A stretch of DNA of 64,000 nucleotides from Falsiroseomonas bella (GCF_003173615.1 NZ_QGNA01000001.1:496001-560000); one strand, 5' to 3'; shown: positions 36,098 to 45,306, counted from the stretch's first letter. Notes: generated by a model not told the origin, from the letters alone. A program made the numbers and translations.

Positions 36098-38083
36098 ATG
36101 ACACCTCCCGCAGACGGCATCCTCGGCCCGCGCGGCGGCATCGGCCGGCGCCTGCTGCTCGGCTTCGCCGCGGTCCTCGCGCTGATCGTCGCCCTCGGCA
36201 TCGTGGCCGTGCATCGCGTCAACGACATCAGCGCAAGCCTCGCCACGGTGAACGACGTGAACAGCGTGAAGCAGCGCTACGCCATCAATTTCCGGGGCAG
36301 CGTGCATGACCGCGCCATCAGCCTGCGCGACGTCGTGCTGGTGACGGCGGCGGAGGAACGCCGCGCCGCACTCGAGGAGATCGAGCGCCTCGCCGCCTTC
36401 TATGCCGACAGCGCGCGGCGGCTGGACCAGATCATGGCGACCGGCGTGGAGGTGACGCCCGAGGAGAGCCGCATCCTCGCCTCCATCAAGCAGACCGAGG
36501 CGCGCACCCTGCCCATCATCCAGTCGGTGATCGAGGCACAGCGCGCCGGCGATGCCGCGCGGGCGCATGCGCTGCTGCTGACGCAGGCGCGGCCGGCCTT
36601 CATCGAATGGCTGGCCCGCATCAACCAGTTCATCGACCTGCAGGAGGCGAAGAACGGCGTGGTGGCGCGTCAGGCGCGGGACGTGGCGGAAGGCTTCCAG
36701 GAGCTGATGGCGGGCCTCGTGGCGCTCGGCCTCGCGCTGGGCGCGGGCATCGCCTTCTGGTCCCTGCGCGCCATTGCGCCGCTGCGCGCGCTGGCGGGTA
36801 CGATGCGCCGCATGGCTGCGGGCGAGCTCGGCGTGACGATCCCGGGCAGCGGGCGCGCCGACGAGGTCGGACAGATGGCGGAAGCGGTGGAGGTCTTCCG
36901 GCTGCAAGGCGAGGAGGCGGTGAACCTGCGCGCCCAGCAGGAGGCCGATCGCGCGGCAGCGCATGAGGCGCAGGTCGCCGCGCTGCGCGGCATGGCCGAC
37001 CGGGTGGAGAACGAGACGCTCGTCGCCATGTCCCGCATCGCGGAGCAGACGCGGGCTCTCGCGGCCGACGCCGCCGAGATGGCCGCCGCCGCAGGCCGCG
37101 TGGACCAGAATGCCGGCGCCGCCGGCAGCGCGGCTGGCGATTCGCTGCGAATGACCGAACAGGTGGCGGCCGCGGCGGAACAACTCGCCGCCGCGATCCG
37201 CGCGATCACCACCGAGGTGCGCGAAGCCGCGGAAGTCAGCCGCGCGACGGCGGCGGACAGCTCCGAGACGGAGACGGCGATCGTGGATCTCTCGGCGGCC
37301 GTCGCGCAGATCGGCGACGTGACACGCCTGATCAGCGAGATCGCGAGCAAGACGAACCTTCTCGCGCTGAACGCGACCATCGAGGCGGCACGCGCCGGCG
37401 ATGCCGGAAAGGGCTTCGCCGTCGTCGCCGGCGAGGTGAAGGAACTCGCCGGGCAGACCGCCAAGGCGACGGAGGAGATCCGCCAGCACATCGAATCCGT
37501 CAGCCGGCGCACCGAAGCGGCCGTCGGCACGGTGCGGCGCATCGCCGGCTCCGTCGCCCGGATCGACCGCTTCGCCGCGAACCTCGCCGAAGCCGTCGGC
37601 CAGCAGGATAACGCCACGCGGGAGATCGCCCGCAGCATCGCGGATGCGACACACGCGACACGCGAAGCAACCCAGCGCATCGCCCATGTCAGCGCCGATT
37701 CGCGCGACGCCGGCGGACGTGCCGAGCGCACCCGTGCCGAGACGGCGAGCCTTGCCGCCGCGGCGGAGAGCCTGACGCAGCAGGTGGTCAGCATCGTCCG
37801 CACCTCGGTGCCCGAGGTGGACCGACGGCAACAGCCGCGGGAGAACGTGCATGGCAGGGCGACGCTGGACATCGGCGGCGTGACCCGGACCGTTGAGGTG
37901 GTGGACAGCAACAGCACCGGGATCGGCGTGACTGGCGCGGACAACCTGGTGCCCGGCCAGCGCGGCATCCTCCACCGTCCGGGCCAGCCATCCGTTGCCG
38001 TGGAGGTGCGCCACGCAAGGGACGGCCGGGCAGGCCTTGTCTTCCTGGAAGCGTCGCGCGGCAGCCTGGCGCGCGCAGCGTGA
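36098..38083 (+). CDS. Methyl-accepting chemotaxis protein with C-terminal PilZ domain
   Basis: A 661-residue receptor. Membrane helix 1 spans about residues 18-38 and helix 2 about 205-224; between them is a periplasmic four-helix-type sensor (about 40-200). A HAMP domain follows ([20 protein letters not shown]...). The signalling hairpin contains [20 protein letters not shown] near 414-433 and [15 protein letters not shown], the conserved MCP tip. The C-terminus (about 575-650) is PilZ-like: [15 protein letters not shown] supplies arginines for c-di-GMP, and DSNSTG replaces the usual DxSxxG. It therefore may link c-di-GMP level to chemotaxis. AGGAG precedes the ATG by 10 nt. No che genes are adjacent. 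Confidence 0.92.
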   Translation: MTPPADGILGPRGGIGRRLLLGFAAVLALIVALGIVAVHRVNDISASLATVNDVNSVKQRYAINFRGSVHDRAISLRDVVLVTAAEERRAALEEIERLAAFYADSARRLDQIMATGVEVTPEESRILASIKQTEARTLPIIQSVIEAQRAGDAARAHALLLTQARPAFIEWLARINQFIDLQEAKNGVVARQARDVAEGFQELMAGLVALGLALGAGIAFWSLRAIAPLRALAGTMRRMAAGELGVTIPGSGRADEVGQMAEAVEVFRLQGEEAVNLRAQQEADRAAAHEAQVAALRGMADRVENETLVAMSRIAEQTRALAADAAEMAAAAGRVDQNAGAAGSAAGDSLRMTEQVAAAAEQLAAAIRAITTEVREAAEVSRATAADSSETETAIVDLSAAVAQIGDVTRLISEIASKTNLLALNATIEAARAGDAGKGFAVVAGEVKELAGQTAKATEEIRQHIESVSRRTEAAVGTVRRIAGSVARIDRFAANLAEAVGQQDNATREIARSIADATHATREATQRIAHVSADSRDAGGRAERTRAETASLAAAAESLTQQVVSIVRTSVPEVDRRQQPRENVHGRATLDIGGVTRTVEVVDSNSTGIGVTGADNLVPGQRGILHRPGQPSVAVEVRHARDGRAGLVFLEASRGSLARAA

Positions 38084-38125
38084 GGCGAAGCGCCGCCGGA
38101 AGGCCGCGTCATACCGGCGAGCCCA

Positions 38126-38827
38126 TCAGAGGCCCAGATAGGCTTCCCTGACAGCCGGATCGTGCAGCAGCGCCTGACCGGTGCCGCCATGCGCGATCCG
38201 GCCGGTCTCGATCACATAGCCCCGGTCCGCGATGGCCAGCGCCGCGGACGCGTTCTGCTCCACCAGCAGCACCGTCACGCCGGCGCGCTTCAGCGCCACC
38301 ACCGCATCCAGGATCTGGTCCACCAGCACGGGCGCCAGGCCCATGCTCGGCTCGTCCAGCAGCAGCAGCCGCGGCTCGCTCATCAGGGCGCGACCGATCG
38401 CCAGCATCTGCTGCTGCCCGCCAGACAAGCCCGCCGAGGGCAACGCGCGCTTCTCGCGCAGGATCGGGAACATCTCGAAGACACTTTCGAGATTTTCGTC
38501 CGTTGTCGCGCGCCCACGCCGGAAGGCACCCAGGCGCAGATTGTCCTCGACGCTCAGCGGCCCGAAGACCTGGCGGCCCTCCGGCGATTGCGCGATGCCG
38601 GCGGCGACGCGGCGATGCGGCGTCCAGCCGGTGATGTCCTCGCCGTGGAACTTCACCGTGCCGGCGCTGACCGGTTGCACGCCGGAAAGGCAGCGAAGCA
38701 GCGTCGTCTTGCCCGCGCCGTTGCCGCCGACGATCGCCGTGATCTCGCCCGTCTCGACGCGCAGCGAGACGCCCTTCAGCGCGAGGATCCGACCGTAGGC
38801 GGATTGCAGGTCCCGCACTTCAAGCAA
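38126..38827 (-). CDS. livF: Branched-chain amino-acid-type ABC transporter ATP-binding protein
   Basis: A 233-residue ATPase of LivF length. Walker A is GGNGAGKTT near 34-42, signature LSGGQQQMLAIGRAL, Walker B LLLLDEPSMGLAP, and VLLVEQNASAALAIADRGYV is the typical LivF H-loop region. The start codon is TTG at 38827, supported by AAGGAGG six bases upstream and by the natural N-terminus LEVRDLQSAYGRILALKGV. It overlaps livG by 8 bp and is the last gene of livK-H-M-G-F. It energises uptake together with LivG. The neighbouring phenylacetate genes suggest an aromatic substrate rather than leucine; that is inference. Confidence 0.95.
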   Translation of the reverse strand: MLEVRDLQSAYGRILALKGVSLRVETGEITAIVGGNGAGKTTLLRCLSGVQPVSAGTVKFHGEDITGWTPHRRVAAGIAQSPEGRQVFGPLSVEDNLRLGAFRRGRATTDENLESVFEMFPILREKRALPSAGLSGGQQQMLAIGRALMSEPRLLLLDEPSMGLAPVLVDQILDAVVALKRAGVTVLLVEQNASAALAIADRGYVIETGRIAHGGTGQALLHDPAVREAYLGL

Positions 38828-39617
38828 GACTGGCCTCCTTCACGCCATGCGTCCCGAGATAGGCGGCGATCACCTCGGGGTTCGTGCGCACCTGCTCCGG
38901 CGTGCCCTCCGCCAGCATGCGGCCCTGGTTCAGCACGACGACATGGCGGCTGATGCGCATCACCAGCTTCATGTCGTGCTCGATCAGCACCACCGCGACG
39001 CCACGCGCGGCGACCTGCGCGATCAGCCGGTCGATCTCCTCCGTCTCGACCGGGTTGCAGCCAGCGGCGGGCTCGTCCAGCAGCAGCACGCGGGGATTCG
39101 TCGCCAGCGCGCGCGCGATCTCCAGGCGCTTCAGCGCGCCGTAGGGCAACGAGCCCGCGGGCAGCTCCGCCTTGTCGGCCAGCCCCACCTCCTCCAGCAG
39201 CGCCATCGCCGCATCCCGCGTCGCGGCATTGGCGCGGCGCGCGCGCGGCAGGCGGAACAGGTCGGCAAACAGGCTGGAGCCTTCCCGCAGGTGCCGCCCC
39301 GCCATCACGTTCTCCAGCGCGGTCATGCGGAAGAACACCTGCAGGTTCTGGAAGGTCCGCGACAGGCCGAGCGCCGCCAGGCGGTGCGGCGGCGCCTGCG
39401 TCACGTCCTTCCCGTCCAGCGTGATGCGCCCCTCCGTCGCGCGATAGAGGCCGGAGACGATGTTGAACAGCGTGGTCTTGCCCGCGCCGTTCGGTCCGAT
39501 GATCGCCAGGATCTCGCCGGCACGCGCGGCAAAGCCGACGCCATCCAGCGCGCGCAGGCCGCCGAAGGAGATGCCGATGTTCTCGGCGCTCAGCAGCGCG
39601 TCGGACCGCCCGGTCAC
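38820..39617 (-). CDS. livG: Branched-chain amino-acid-type ABC transporter ATP-binding protein
   Basis: A 265-residue ATPase. ISFGGLRALDGVGFAARAGEI near 15-35 is characteristic of LivG; Walker A is GPNGAGKTT near 38-46, followed by TFQNLQVFFRMTALENVMAG, signature LPYGALKRLEIARAL and Walker B LLLDEPAAGCNP. The last part (EGTPEQVRTNPEVIAAYLG) is the BCA_ABC C-terminal extension. The start is GTG 39617, overlapping the livM stop (GTGA). It forms the heterodimeric ATPase with LivF. Confidence 0.95.
   Translation of the reverse strand: MTGRSDALLSAENIGISFGGLRALDGVGFAARAGEILAIIGPNGAGKTTLFNIVSGLYRATEGRITLDGKDVTQAPPHRLAALGLSRTFQNLQVFFRMTALENVMAGRHLREGSSLFADLFRLPRARRANAATRDAAMALLEEVGLADKAELPAGSLPYGALKRLEIARALATNPRVLLLDEPAAGCNPVETEEIDRLIAQVAARGVAVVLIEHDMKLVMRISRHVVVLNQGRMLAEGTPEQVRTNPEVIAAYLGTHGVKEASLA
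38834..38840 (-). promoter_or_regulatory. Strong ribosome binding site selecting a TTG start for livF
   Basis: AAGGAGG on the minus strand ends 6 nt before TTG 38827, within the 3' end of livG. No in-frame ATG or GTG nearby has comparable spacing, so this site decides the start. Confidence 0.75.
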
Positions 39618-40546
39618 GCCGGCCTCCGCCGCAGAAGCGCCGCCAGGCCCGGCACGATGCCCGCACGAAGGAAGATCATGAACAGCATGATGAGCAGGCC
39701 GATCACCGCCTGCTCGTATTCGTGCAGGAAGGTCAGGGTCTGCGGCAGCAGGACAAGCAGCGCCGCGCCCACCACCGCGCCCGGAACCGAGGCGAGGCCG
39801 CCGATCACCACCATCGTCACGTACTCGATCGAAGCCAGGAATCCCGCCGCATCGGGCGTGACGAAGCCGTTCATCAGCGCCAGCAACCCGCCCGCGACCG
39901 AACCGTAGACCGCCGCGATGACGAAGGCGCGCAGCTTGTGTGCGGCGACGTCGATGCCGACGGTGCGCGCGGCCACTTCGCTGTCATGCAGCGCGGCGAG
40001 CGCCCGGCCCGAGGGGCTCGCCTGCAGGTTCAGCGCGATCCAGACGCCGATGAGGAGTGCGCCGCCGGTGATCCAGTAGAAGGTCTCGCCGCCGCGGATG
40101 CGCCAGCCGAGGAGTTCGGGGCGCGGGATGCGGATGCCGTCCGGCCCGCCGGTCAGCGCCACCTCGTTCACCAGCACCATCGTCACCAGCATGCCGAAGC
40201 CAAGCGTCGCCACCGCCAGGTAGTGCCCCTTCAGCCGCAGGATCGGCCGCCCGACCACGAAGGCGACGCAACCCGCAATTGCCGCGCCCAGCGGCAGGCA
40301 GAGCAGCACGTCCAGGCCGAGCAGCTTGGGCCCGAGCGCCATGGTGTAGGCACCGATGCCGACGAACCCCGCATGGCCGAGGCTGACCTGCCCCGCCTGC
40401 CCCATCAGGATCTGCAGCCCGACGGCGGCGAGTGCGGTCACCCAGATCAGCGCCGCGACCCGGAAGTAGAAGCCGGAGGGGAAGAACCAGGGGATGGTGC
40501 CGATGATCACCGCAAGGATGATCAGCGTGGCCCAGCGCGCGCTCAT
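39614..40546 (-). CDS. livM: Branched-chain amino-acid-type ABC transporter permease
   Basis: A 310-residue permease with eight or more hydrophobic segments. LQILMGQAGQVSLGHAGFVGIGAY near 45-68 (split here by the family's conserved GQ.SLGHAGF core) and LKGHYLAVATLGFG near 105-118 are LivM signatures; GLASVPGAVVGAALLVLLPQ lies near 248-267. It pairs with LivH in the membrane. Its stop overlaps livG, and it lies 1 bp after livH. Confidence 0.95.
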   Translation of the reverse strand: MSARWATLIILAVIIGTIPWFFPSGFYFRVAALIWVTALAAVGLQILMGQAGQVSLGHAGFVGIGAYTMALGPKLLGLDVLLCLPLGAAIAGCVAFVVGRPILRLKGHYLAVATLGFGMLVTMVLVNEVALTGGPDGIRIPRPELLGWRIRGGETFYWITGGALLIGVWIALNLQASPSGRALAALHDSEVAARTVGIDVAAHKLRAFVIAAVYGSVAGGLLALMNGFVTPDAAGFLASIEYVTMVVIGGLASVPGAVVGAALLVLLPQTLTFLHEYEQAVIGLLIMLFMIFLRAGIVPGLAALLRRRPA

Positions 40547-40547
40547 G

Positions 40548-41423
40548 CTACACGCGCTCCACGCTGCGCCGGCCGAAGAGGCCCTGTGGCATGGTGAACA
40601 GCACGGCGAGGATCACCACGAAGGCGACCGCATCCTTGTAGGCCGAGGAGATGGTGCCCGCCGCGAAGCTTTCGAGCAGCCCCAACAACAGCCCGCCCAC
40701 CACGGCGCCCAACGGGCTGCCCATGCCGCCCAGCATCGCCGCCGCGAAACCCTTCAGCGCCAGCATCGTGCCGACGTCGAAGGAGGTCAGCGTGATCGGG
40801 GTGATCAGGATTCCCGCGAGCGCACCAATCGCCGCGCTCAGGCCGAAAGAGAGCGCCAGCACGAAGGAGGTGTCCACGCCGACCAGCCGCGCGGCCAGCC
40901 GGTTCGCCGCCGTCGCCAGCACCGCCTTGCCGAGCAGCGTCTTCTCCAGGAACACGAACAGCCCGAGGAACACCAGCACCGCGCCGCCCAGCACCCAGAA
41001 GCTCTGCGGCAGGATGGCGGCGCCGGCGAGCAGGATGGGATCGCTGCCACTGAAGGCCGGCAACTGATGGAACTGCTTGTCGAAGACGATCTGCGCTACG
41101 CCGCGCAGGAAGATGGAAGCGCCGATCGTGATGATGATGAGCGTGACGGCGGAGGCGCCACGCGCCGGCTCGATCGCCAGGCGATGCAGCAGCAGCCCGA
41201 CCGCGACCGCCACCAGGATCGCCAACGCCGCTGCCAGCGGCAGCGCGAGCCCCGCCGCAACGGCAAAGACCGTCACCATGCCGCCGAGCATGACGAACTC
41301 GCCCTGCGCGAAGTTCACCACGTCGGACGCGTTGTAGATCAGCGTGAAGCCCAGCGCGACCAGCGCATAGACCGCGCCGACCGTCAGGCCGGAGACGAGG
41401 AATTGCAGGAGTTCTGCACCCAC
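40548..41423 (-). CDS. livH: Branched-chain amino-acid-type ABC transporter permease
   Basis: A 291-residue permease. LLQFLVSGLTVGAVYALVAL near 5-24 followed by GFTLIYNASDVVNFAQGEF is the universal LivH opening, and KGFAAAMLGGMGSPLGAVVGG near 228-248 is the conserved C-terminal block. The frame stays open to an ATG at 41549, but those 42 codons are translation of the REP-like repeat and have no family match. I therefore start at GTG 41423, which has GAGAGGG seven bases upstream. That ribosome site is contributed by the repeat itself. Confidence 0.93.
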   Translation of the reverse strand: MGAELLQFLVSGLTVGAVYALVALGFTLIYNASDVVNFAQGEFVMLGGMVTVFAVAAGLALPLAAALAILVAVAVGLLLHRLAIEPARGASAVTLIIITIGASIFLRGVAQIVFDKQFHQLPAFSGSDPILLAGAAILPQSFWVLGGAVLVFLGLFVFLEKTLLGKAVLATAANRLAARLVGVDTSFVLALSFGLSAAIGALAGILITPITLTSFDVGTMLALKGFAAAMLGGMGSPLGAVVGGLLLGLLESFAAGTISSAYKDAVAFVVILAVLFTMPQGLFGRRSVERV

Positions 41424-41430
41424 GAAGAAG

Positions 41431-41531
41431 CCCTCTCCCGCTTGCGGGGGAGGGTTGGGTGGGGGCCGCAGTATCGGCGCACCCCAGTCACCTGCCCCCA
41501 CCCCGACCCTCCCCCGCAAGCGAGGGAGGGA
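41431..41531. repeat. Inverted pair of GC-rich REP-like repeats between livK and livH
   Basis: Copy 2 (41431-41466) folds as CCCTCTCCCGC/GCGGGGGAGGG plus the tail TTGGGTGGGGGC; copy 3 (41493-41531) is its inverted counterpart, GCCCCCACCCCGAC followed by the CCCTCCCCCGC/GCGAGGGAGGG stem. Together they form a palindromic structure of about 100 bp. Copy 1 is at 3514-3553. Bases 41431-41437 read GAGAGGG on the minus strand and provide the Shine-Dalgarno sequence of livH. Confidence 0.8.
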
Positions 41532-41538
41532 GACGTCT

Positions 41539-42705
41539 TCAGTTTCCAATCAACACGAACTGCCCGTTGCGGATCTCCACCATGCGGAAGGCGGAGAGAT
41601 CGAGGCCCATATGGTCCGTAGCACTCATGTTCACGACGCCGCCGGTGCCGACGAAGCCGCGCGTGGCGCGGATCGCGTCGCGCAGGCGCGTGCCGTCGGT
41701 GCTGTTGGCGCGCTTGATCGCCTCCACCAGGATCATCAGCCCGTCATAGGCATGCCCGCCGAAGGTGGAGACGGGCTGGCCGGTCTCGCGCTCGAAGGCG
41801 GTCTTGTAGTCGATCAGCACCTGGCGCTGCGGATCGTTCGCCGGCAGCTGCTCGGCCACCAGCAGCGCGGCCGCGGGCAGGCGCACGCCCTCGGCGGCCT
41901 GTGGCGTCGCGAGCTGGATGAACTGCGCGCTGGCCACGCCATGCGACTGATAGAGCGGCAGCCGGATGCCGAGCTGGGCGTAGTTGCGCGTGACGATCGC
42001 CGGGCCCTGGCCGAAGCCCGGGTTCACCACCGCCTCGACGCCCTGGGTGTTGCGGATGCGCGTCAGCTGCGGGGTCATGTCGGAGTCGCGCGGGCCGTAT
42101 TGCTCGTCGGCGACGATGGTGATGCCCGCCGCCTGCGCCACGCGCTGGCATTGCGTGCGCATGGACTGCCCGAACCCGTCCGTGCCGCTGATGAGCGCCA
42201 CGCGGGAAAGGCCGCGGGCGCGAACGTCGGAAAAGATCTTCTCGCAGGCCATGCGGTCGGTGTGCGGCGTCTTGAAGGTGTAGGGCGAGACGGGGTCGAT
42301 GATCTCGATCCCACCGGCGAGCGAGATGAAGGGAATTCGCGCATCCTCGAAGACCGGGCGCATGGCCATCGTCGTGCCGGTGGTGGTGCCACCGACCATC
42401 GCCACCACGCGGTCGTCCTCGACCAGGCGGGTGGCGAAGGTGCGGGCGCGGTTCGCGTCGCCGCCATCGTCGTAGACGATCAGCTGGATCGGCCGCCCGT
42501 TCACGCCGCCCGCGGCGTTGATGCGGTTGACGTAGAGCCGCAGCGTCTTGTCCTCGGGGTCGCCGAGGAAGCTCGCCGGCCCGGTGACGGACAGCACGGC
42601 GCCGATGCGGATCGGGTCGTTGCGCTGCGCCAGCGCCGGCAGTGCGACGATGGCGGCGGCGCCGAGCGCGAGCGCGCCGCGCCGGAGCATGGAAGCGATA
42701 CCCAT
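41539..42705 (-). CDS. livK: Branched-chain amino-acid-type ABC transporter substrate-binding protein
   Basis: A 388-residue periplasmic binding protein of the Leu/Ile/Val (type I) fold. The signal peptide MGIASMLRRGALALGAAAIVALPALA is cleaved near residue 26. IRIGAVLSVTGPASFLGDPE near 32-51 and YVNRINAAGGVNGRPIQLIVYDDG near 58-81 are the first-lobe signatures; FVGTGGVVNMSATDHMGLD near the C-terminus is also typical. GGGAGGAAG precedes the ATG. It delivers ligand to LivHMGF. Because it is followed upstream by phenylacetate catabolic genes, an aromatic acid or aromatic amino acid ligand is worth considering. Confidence 0.94.
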   Translation of the reverse strand: MGIASMLRRGALALGAAAIVALPALAQRNDPIRIGAVLSVTGPASFLGDPEDKTLRLYVNRINAAGGVNGRPIQLIVYDDGGDANRARTFATRLVEDDRVVAMVGGTTTGTTMAMRPVFEDARIPFISLAGGIEIIDPVSPYTFKTPHTDRMACEKIFSDVRARGLSRVALISGTDGFGQSMRTQCQRVAQAAGITIVADEQYGPRDSDMTPQLTRIRNTQGVEAVVNPGFGQGPAIVTRNYAQLGIRLPLYQSHGVASAQFIQLATPQAAEGVRLPAAALLVAEQLPANDPQRQVLIDYKTAFERETGQPVSTFGGHAYDGLMILVEAIKRANSTDGTRLRDAIRATRGFVGTGGVVNMSATDHMGLDLSAFRMVEIRNGQFVLIGN

Positions 42706-42733
42706 GTTTCTTCTTCCTCCCTGTGTGACGCGC

Positions 42734-44404
42734 TCAGGCCGCGGCGGGGCGCCGTGCCATGGCGATGTGGAACCGGTTGGCGACGAAGGCGGCGTCCGTC
42801 AGGCAGGAGGTGCCGGCCGGGTTCGCGCCCGAGACATGATAGTCGCTGAAGGCCGCGGACTGGTTCACGAACAGCCCGCCGCAGAGATTCTCGCTGAGCG
42901 CCACGCCGGCCCTGGCGAACGCTGTCTCGGCGCGCTGCAGGAACGCCTCGTCCGTGCTGTGGACCAGCGCGGTGATGGCGCCCTTCTCGCGCACGGAGGC
43001 TGCGGCCAGCGCGAGTGCTTCATCTGCATCCTTGCAACGGATCAGGAAGGCGATTGGGCCGAAGCGCTCCTCGCCCCAGGCGGCGCGGTCCGCGGCTTCG
43101 ACCGCAACGATCAGCGGCGTGGCGCTGCGCGCTTGGGCAAAGCCCGGCATCTCCACCGTCCCGCTGTCGCGCACCACGCGTCCCAGTCCGCGCGCGGCGG
43201 CGATGCGGTCCAGCGTCGCCGGGTTCTGCACGGTGCCGAGCACGCCCGCGGCACGCGCCGGATCGGCGAGCAGGGCGTCCACCGCCGCGGCAAGCGCCTG
43301 CGCGACCTCGTCGAAAGCCTTGGGCCCGCTTTCGGTCATGATGCCGCCAGACGGCACGAAAAGATTCTGCGGCGCGGTGCACATCTGGCCGCTGTACAGG
43401 CTGAGCGAGAAGGCCAGGTTGCGGCACAGCCCCGCGAAATCCGCGGTGGAATGCAGCACGACCGGGTTGATGCCGGCCTCCTCGGTGTGCAGCGGCTTGG
43501 CGCCCGCGACATGCGTGCGCAGCCAGCCGCCGAAGGCCGGGCCGCCGGTGAAGTCCACGATGCCGATCGCCGGATGCCGCGCGAGCTCGGCCGCAAGCGG
43601 CGCGTCCGCGGTATCGGGCGCGAGCTGCACCACGTCTTCCGGGAAGCCCGCCTCCGCCAGCACGGCGCGCGCGGTGCGCACCGTCAGCGCCAGCGGCAGG
43701 ATCGCCGCCGGGTGCGGCTTCACGATCACCGCATTGCCGGTGGCGAGATCGGCGAAGAGCCCGGGATAGCCGTTCCAGGTCGGGAAGGTCGCGCAGCCGA
43801 TCACCAGCCCGATGCCGCGCGGGATCACCCGAAAGGTCTTGTCGAGGTTGAGCGTCTCCTTCCCCGCGGGCTTGCTCCAGCGCACCGCGCCGGGGATTTT
43901 CCCGAGTTCCTCCATCGCATAGGCGACCGCTTCCAGCCCGCGATCCTGCGCATGCGGCCCGCCGGCCTGGAAGGCCATGGCCCAGCCCTGGCCGGTGGTG
44001 TGCATCACCGCCTGCGCCATCAGGAAGCTGTCGCGGTTGAGGCGATGCAGGATCTCCAGGCAGACGCCCGCGCGATGTTCCGGCGAGGCTTCCGCCCAAG
44101 CCGGCGCAGCTTCCTCCGCGCGCGCGACCAGCGTCGCGACATCCTCGGACGGATAGGTGATGCGTAGCGCCGGTCCCCAGGGCGAGACCTCGGCGCCGAC
44201 CTGCCGCGCACCGGGCGCGAAAGGCTTTGCGAGCAGAGCGGCGAAGCCGGCGTCTGCATCGGCCTTGGCCGTCTCGCCATAGATCCTGCCGGAAGGCGCC
44301 TCGGGATAGGCGGAGAAATAGGCGCGCGAGCGCGCCGCCTGCATGGCCTGCTCCAGCGTCGCGCGATGCTTCGCGAACAGCGCGTCGCGGAAATCGCCCG
44401 CCAT
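42734..44404 (-). CDS. paaN: Phenylacetic acid degradation protein PaaN (aldehyde dehydrogenase family)
   Basis: A 556-residue protein of the ALDH superfamily PaaN subgroup. The nucleotide-binding region includes FTGGPAFGGWLRTHV near 275-290, the catalytic Cys lies in LYSGQMCTAPQN near 330, and the C-terminal ALDH block is ENLCGGLFVNQSAAFSDYHV. It lacks the C-terminal MaoC-type hydratase domain of the longer E. coli PaaZ (about 680 aa), so it can oxidise the ring-opened aldehyde but cannot itself open the oxepin-CoA ring; a separate hydratase would be needed. GGGGAGGAAG precedes ATG 44404. It is divergent from paaG-paaI-paaK-tetR. Confidence 0.88.
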   Translation of the reverse strand: MAGDFRDALFAKHRATLEQAMQAARSRAYFSAYPEAPSGRIYGETAKADADAGFAALLAKPFAPGARQVGAEVSPWGPALRITYPSEDVATLVARAEEAAPAWAEASPEHRAGVCLEILHRLNRDSFLMAQAVMHTTGQGWAMAFQAGGPHAQDRGLEAVAYAMEELGKIPGAVRWSKPAGKETLNLDKTFRVIPRGIGLVIGCATFPTWNGYPGLFADLATGNAVIVKPHPAAILPLALTVRTARAVLAEAGFPEDVVQLAPDTADAPLAAELARHPAIGIVDFTGGPAFGGWLRTHVAGAKPLHTEEAGINPVVLHSTADFAGLCRNLAFSLSLYSGQMCTAPQNLFVPSGGIMTESGPKAFDEVAQALAAAVDALLADPARAAGVLGTVQNPATLDRIAAARGLGRVVRDSGTVEMPGFAQARSATPLIVAVEAADRAAWGEERFGPIAFLIRCKDADEALALAAASVREKGAITALVHSTDEAFLQRAETAFARAGVALSENLCGGLFVNQSAAFSDYHVSGANPAGTSCLTDAAFVANRFHIAMARRPAAA

Positions 44405-44450
44405 CGCTTCCTCCCCGCCCTGTTGACCCTGGCGAGCCGCCAAAATAGAT

Positions 44451-44470
44451 TAACCGAACGGACAGTCAAT
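44451..44470. promoter_or_regulatory. Imperfect 20-bp palindrome, probable PaaR-type TetR operator
   Basis: TTAACCGAACGGACAGTCAA reads TTrACyGnnCGnnCrGTyAA in both directions (14 of 20 positions symmetrical). It lies in the 104-bp region between the divergent paaN and paaG genes, in an AT-richer stretch. A TetR gene closes the paaG operon, so it is a natural candidate for autoregulated control of both directions by phenylacetyl-CoA. Confidence 0.5.
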
Positions 44471-44508
44471 ACTAAACGATCCGGATCGGATGTCTGAGGG
44501 AGGGGTGG

Positions 44509-45306
44509 ATGGCGGAGGAAGCGGGACCGCTACTGGTCGAGCAGCGGCAGGGCTGGCGGAAGCTCACGCTGAATCGGCCGCAGAAGCTCAATGCCTTCGA
44601 CGCGGCGCTGCATGCCACGCTGTGCGATGCGCTCGAGGATGCGGGGCGCGATCCGGCTTGTCGGGCGGTGCTTCTGAGCGGCGCCGGGCGCGGCTTCTGC
44701 GCGGGGCAGGACCTGGCGGAGCCGGGGCTGACGGGGCAGGAGGCCGATCTCGGCGCGGTGCTCGATCGCGGCTGGAACCGGCTGGTGCGCACGATCCGCG
44801 ACCTGCCGAAGCCGGTGGTTTGCGCGGTGCATGGCGTCGCCGCCGGTGCCGGCGCCTCCATCGCCTTCGCCTGCGACATCACCCTGGCCGCCGAGGATGC
44901 GCGCTTCGCCCAGGCTTTCATCCGCATCGGCCTGATCCCCGACAGCGGCGCGACCTGGACGCTGACGCATCTCGCGGGCCCCGCGCGCGCGCGGGCGCTG
45001 GCGATGCTCGGCGATCCGATCAGCGGCAGCGAGGCCGCGGCGATGGGGCTGGTGTGGCGCGCGGTGCCGTCGGACGCGGTCATGGGGGAGGCGGAGAAGC
45101 TCTGCGACCGCCTCGCGCGCCTGCCTGCCGGCGCACTGGCGGCGACGAAGCGTGCGCTGGCCGCCGCCGAAAGCAACGGCTTCGACGCGCAGCTGGCACT
45201 GGAAGCGCAGATGCAGCGCGAGCTCGGTCGCAGTGCTGACTATGCGGAGGGCGTCGCGGCCTTCCAGCAGAAGCGCGCCGCACGCTTCGAAGGCGCGCCC
45301 GAATGA
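44509..45306 (+). CDS. paaG: Enoyl-CoA hydratase/isomerase, probable 1,2-epoxyphenylacetyl-CoA isomerase
   Basis: A 265-residue crotonase-fold protein. WRKLTLNRPQKLNAFD near 16-31, oxyanion-hole blocks GRGFCAGQDL near 62-71 and HGVAAGAGASIAFACDI near 107-123, and IGLIPDSGATWTLTHLAG near 139-156, where the Asp of PDSG is the PaaG-type catalytic acid. It would isomerise the ring epoxide of phenylacetyl-CoA to the oxepin form. GAGGGAGGGG lies upstream of the ATG. It is first in an operon with paaI, paaK and a TetR gene, overlapping paaI by 4 bp. Confidence 0.88.
   Translation: MAEEAGPLLVEQRQGWRKLTLNRPQKLNAFDAALHATLCDALEDAGRDPACRAVLLSGAGRGFCAGQDLAEPGLTGQEADLGAVLDRGWNRLVRTIRDLPKPVVCAVHGVAAGAGASIAFACDITLAAEDARFAQAFIRIGLIPDSGATWTLTHLAGPARARALAMLGDPISGSEAAAMGLVWRAVPSDAVMGEAEKLCDRLARLPAGALAATKRALAAAESNGFDAQLALEAQMQRELGRSADYAEGVAAFQQKRAARFEGAPE

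Noticed and set aside
41424-41549. N-terminal extension of LivH from ATG 41549
   Set aside because: The 42 extra codons are translation of the REP-like repeat and precede the universal LivH start; GTG 41423 with a good ribosome site is preferred.
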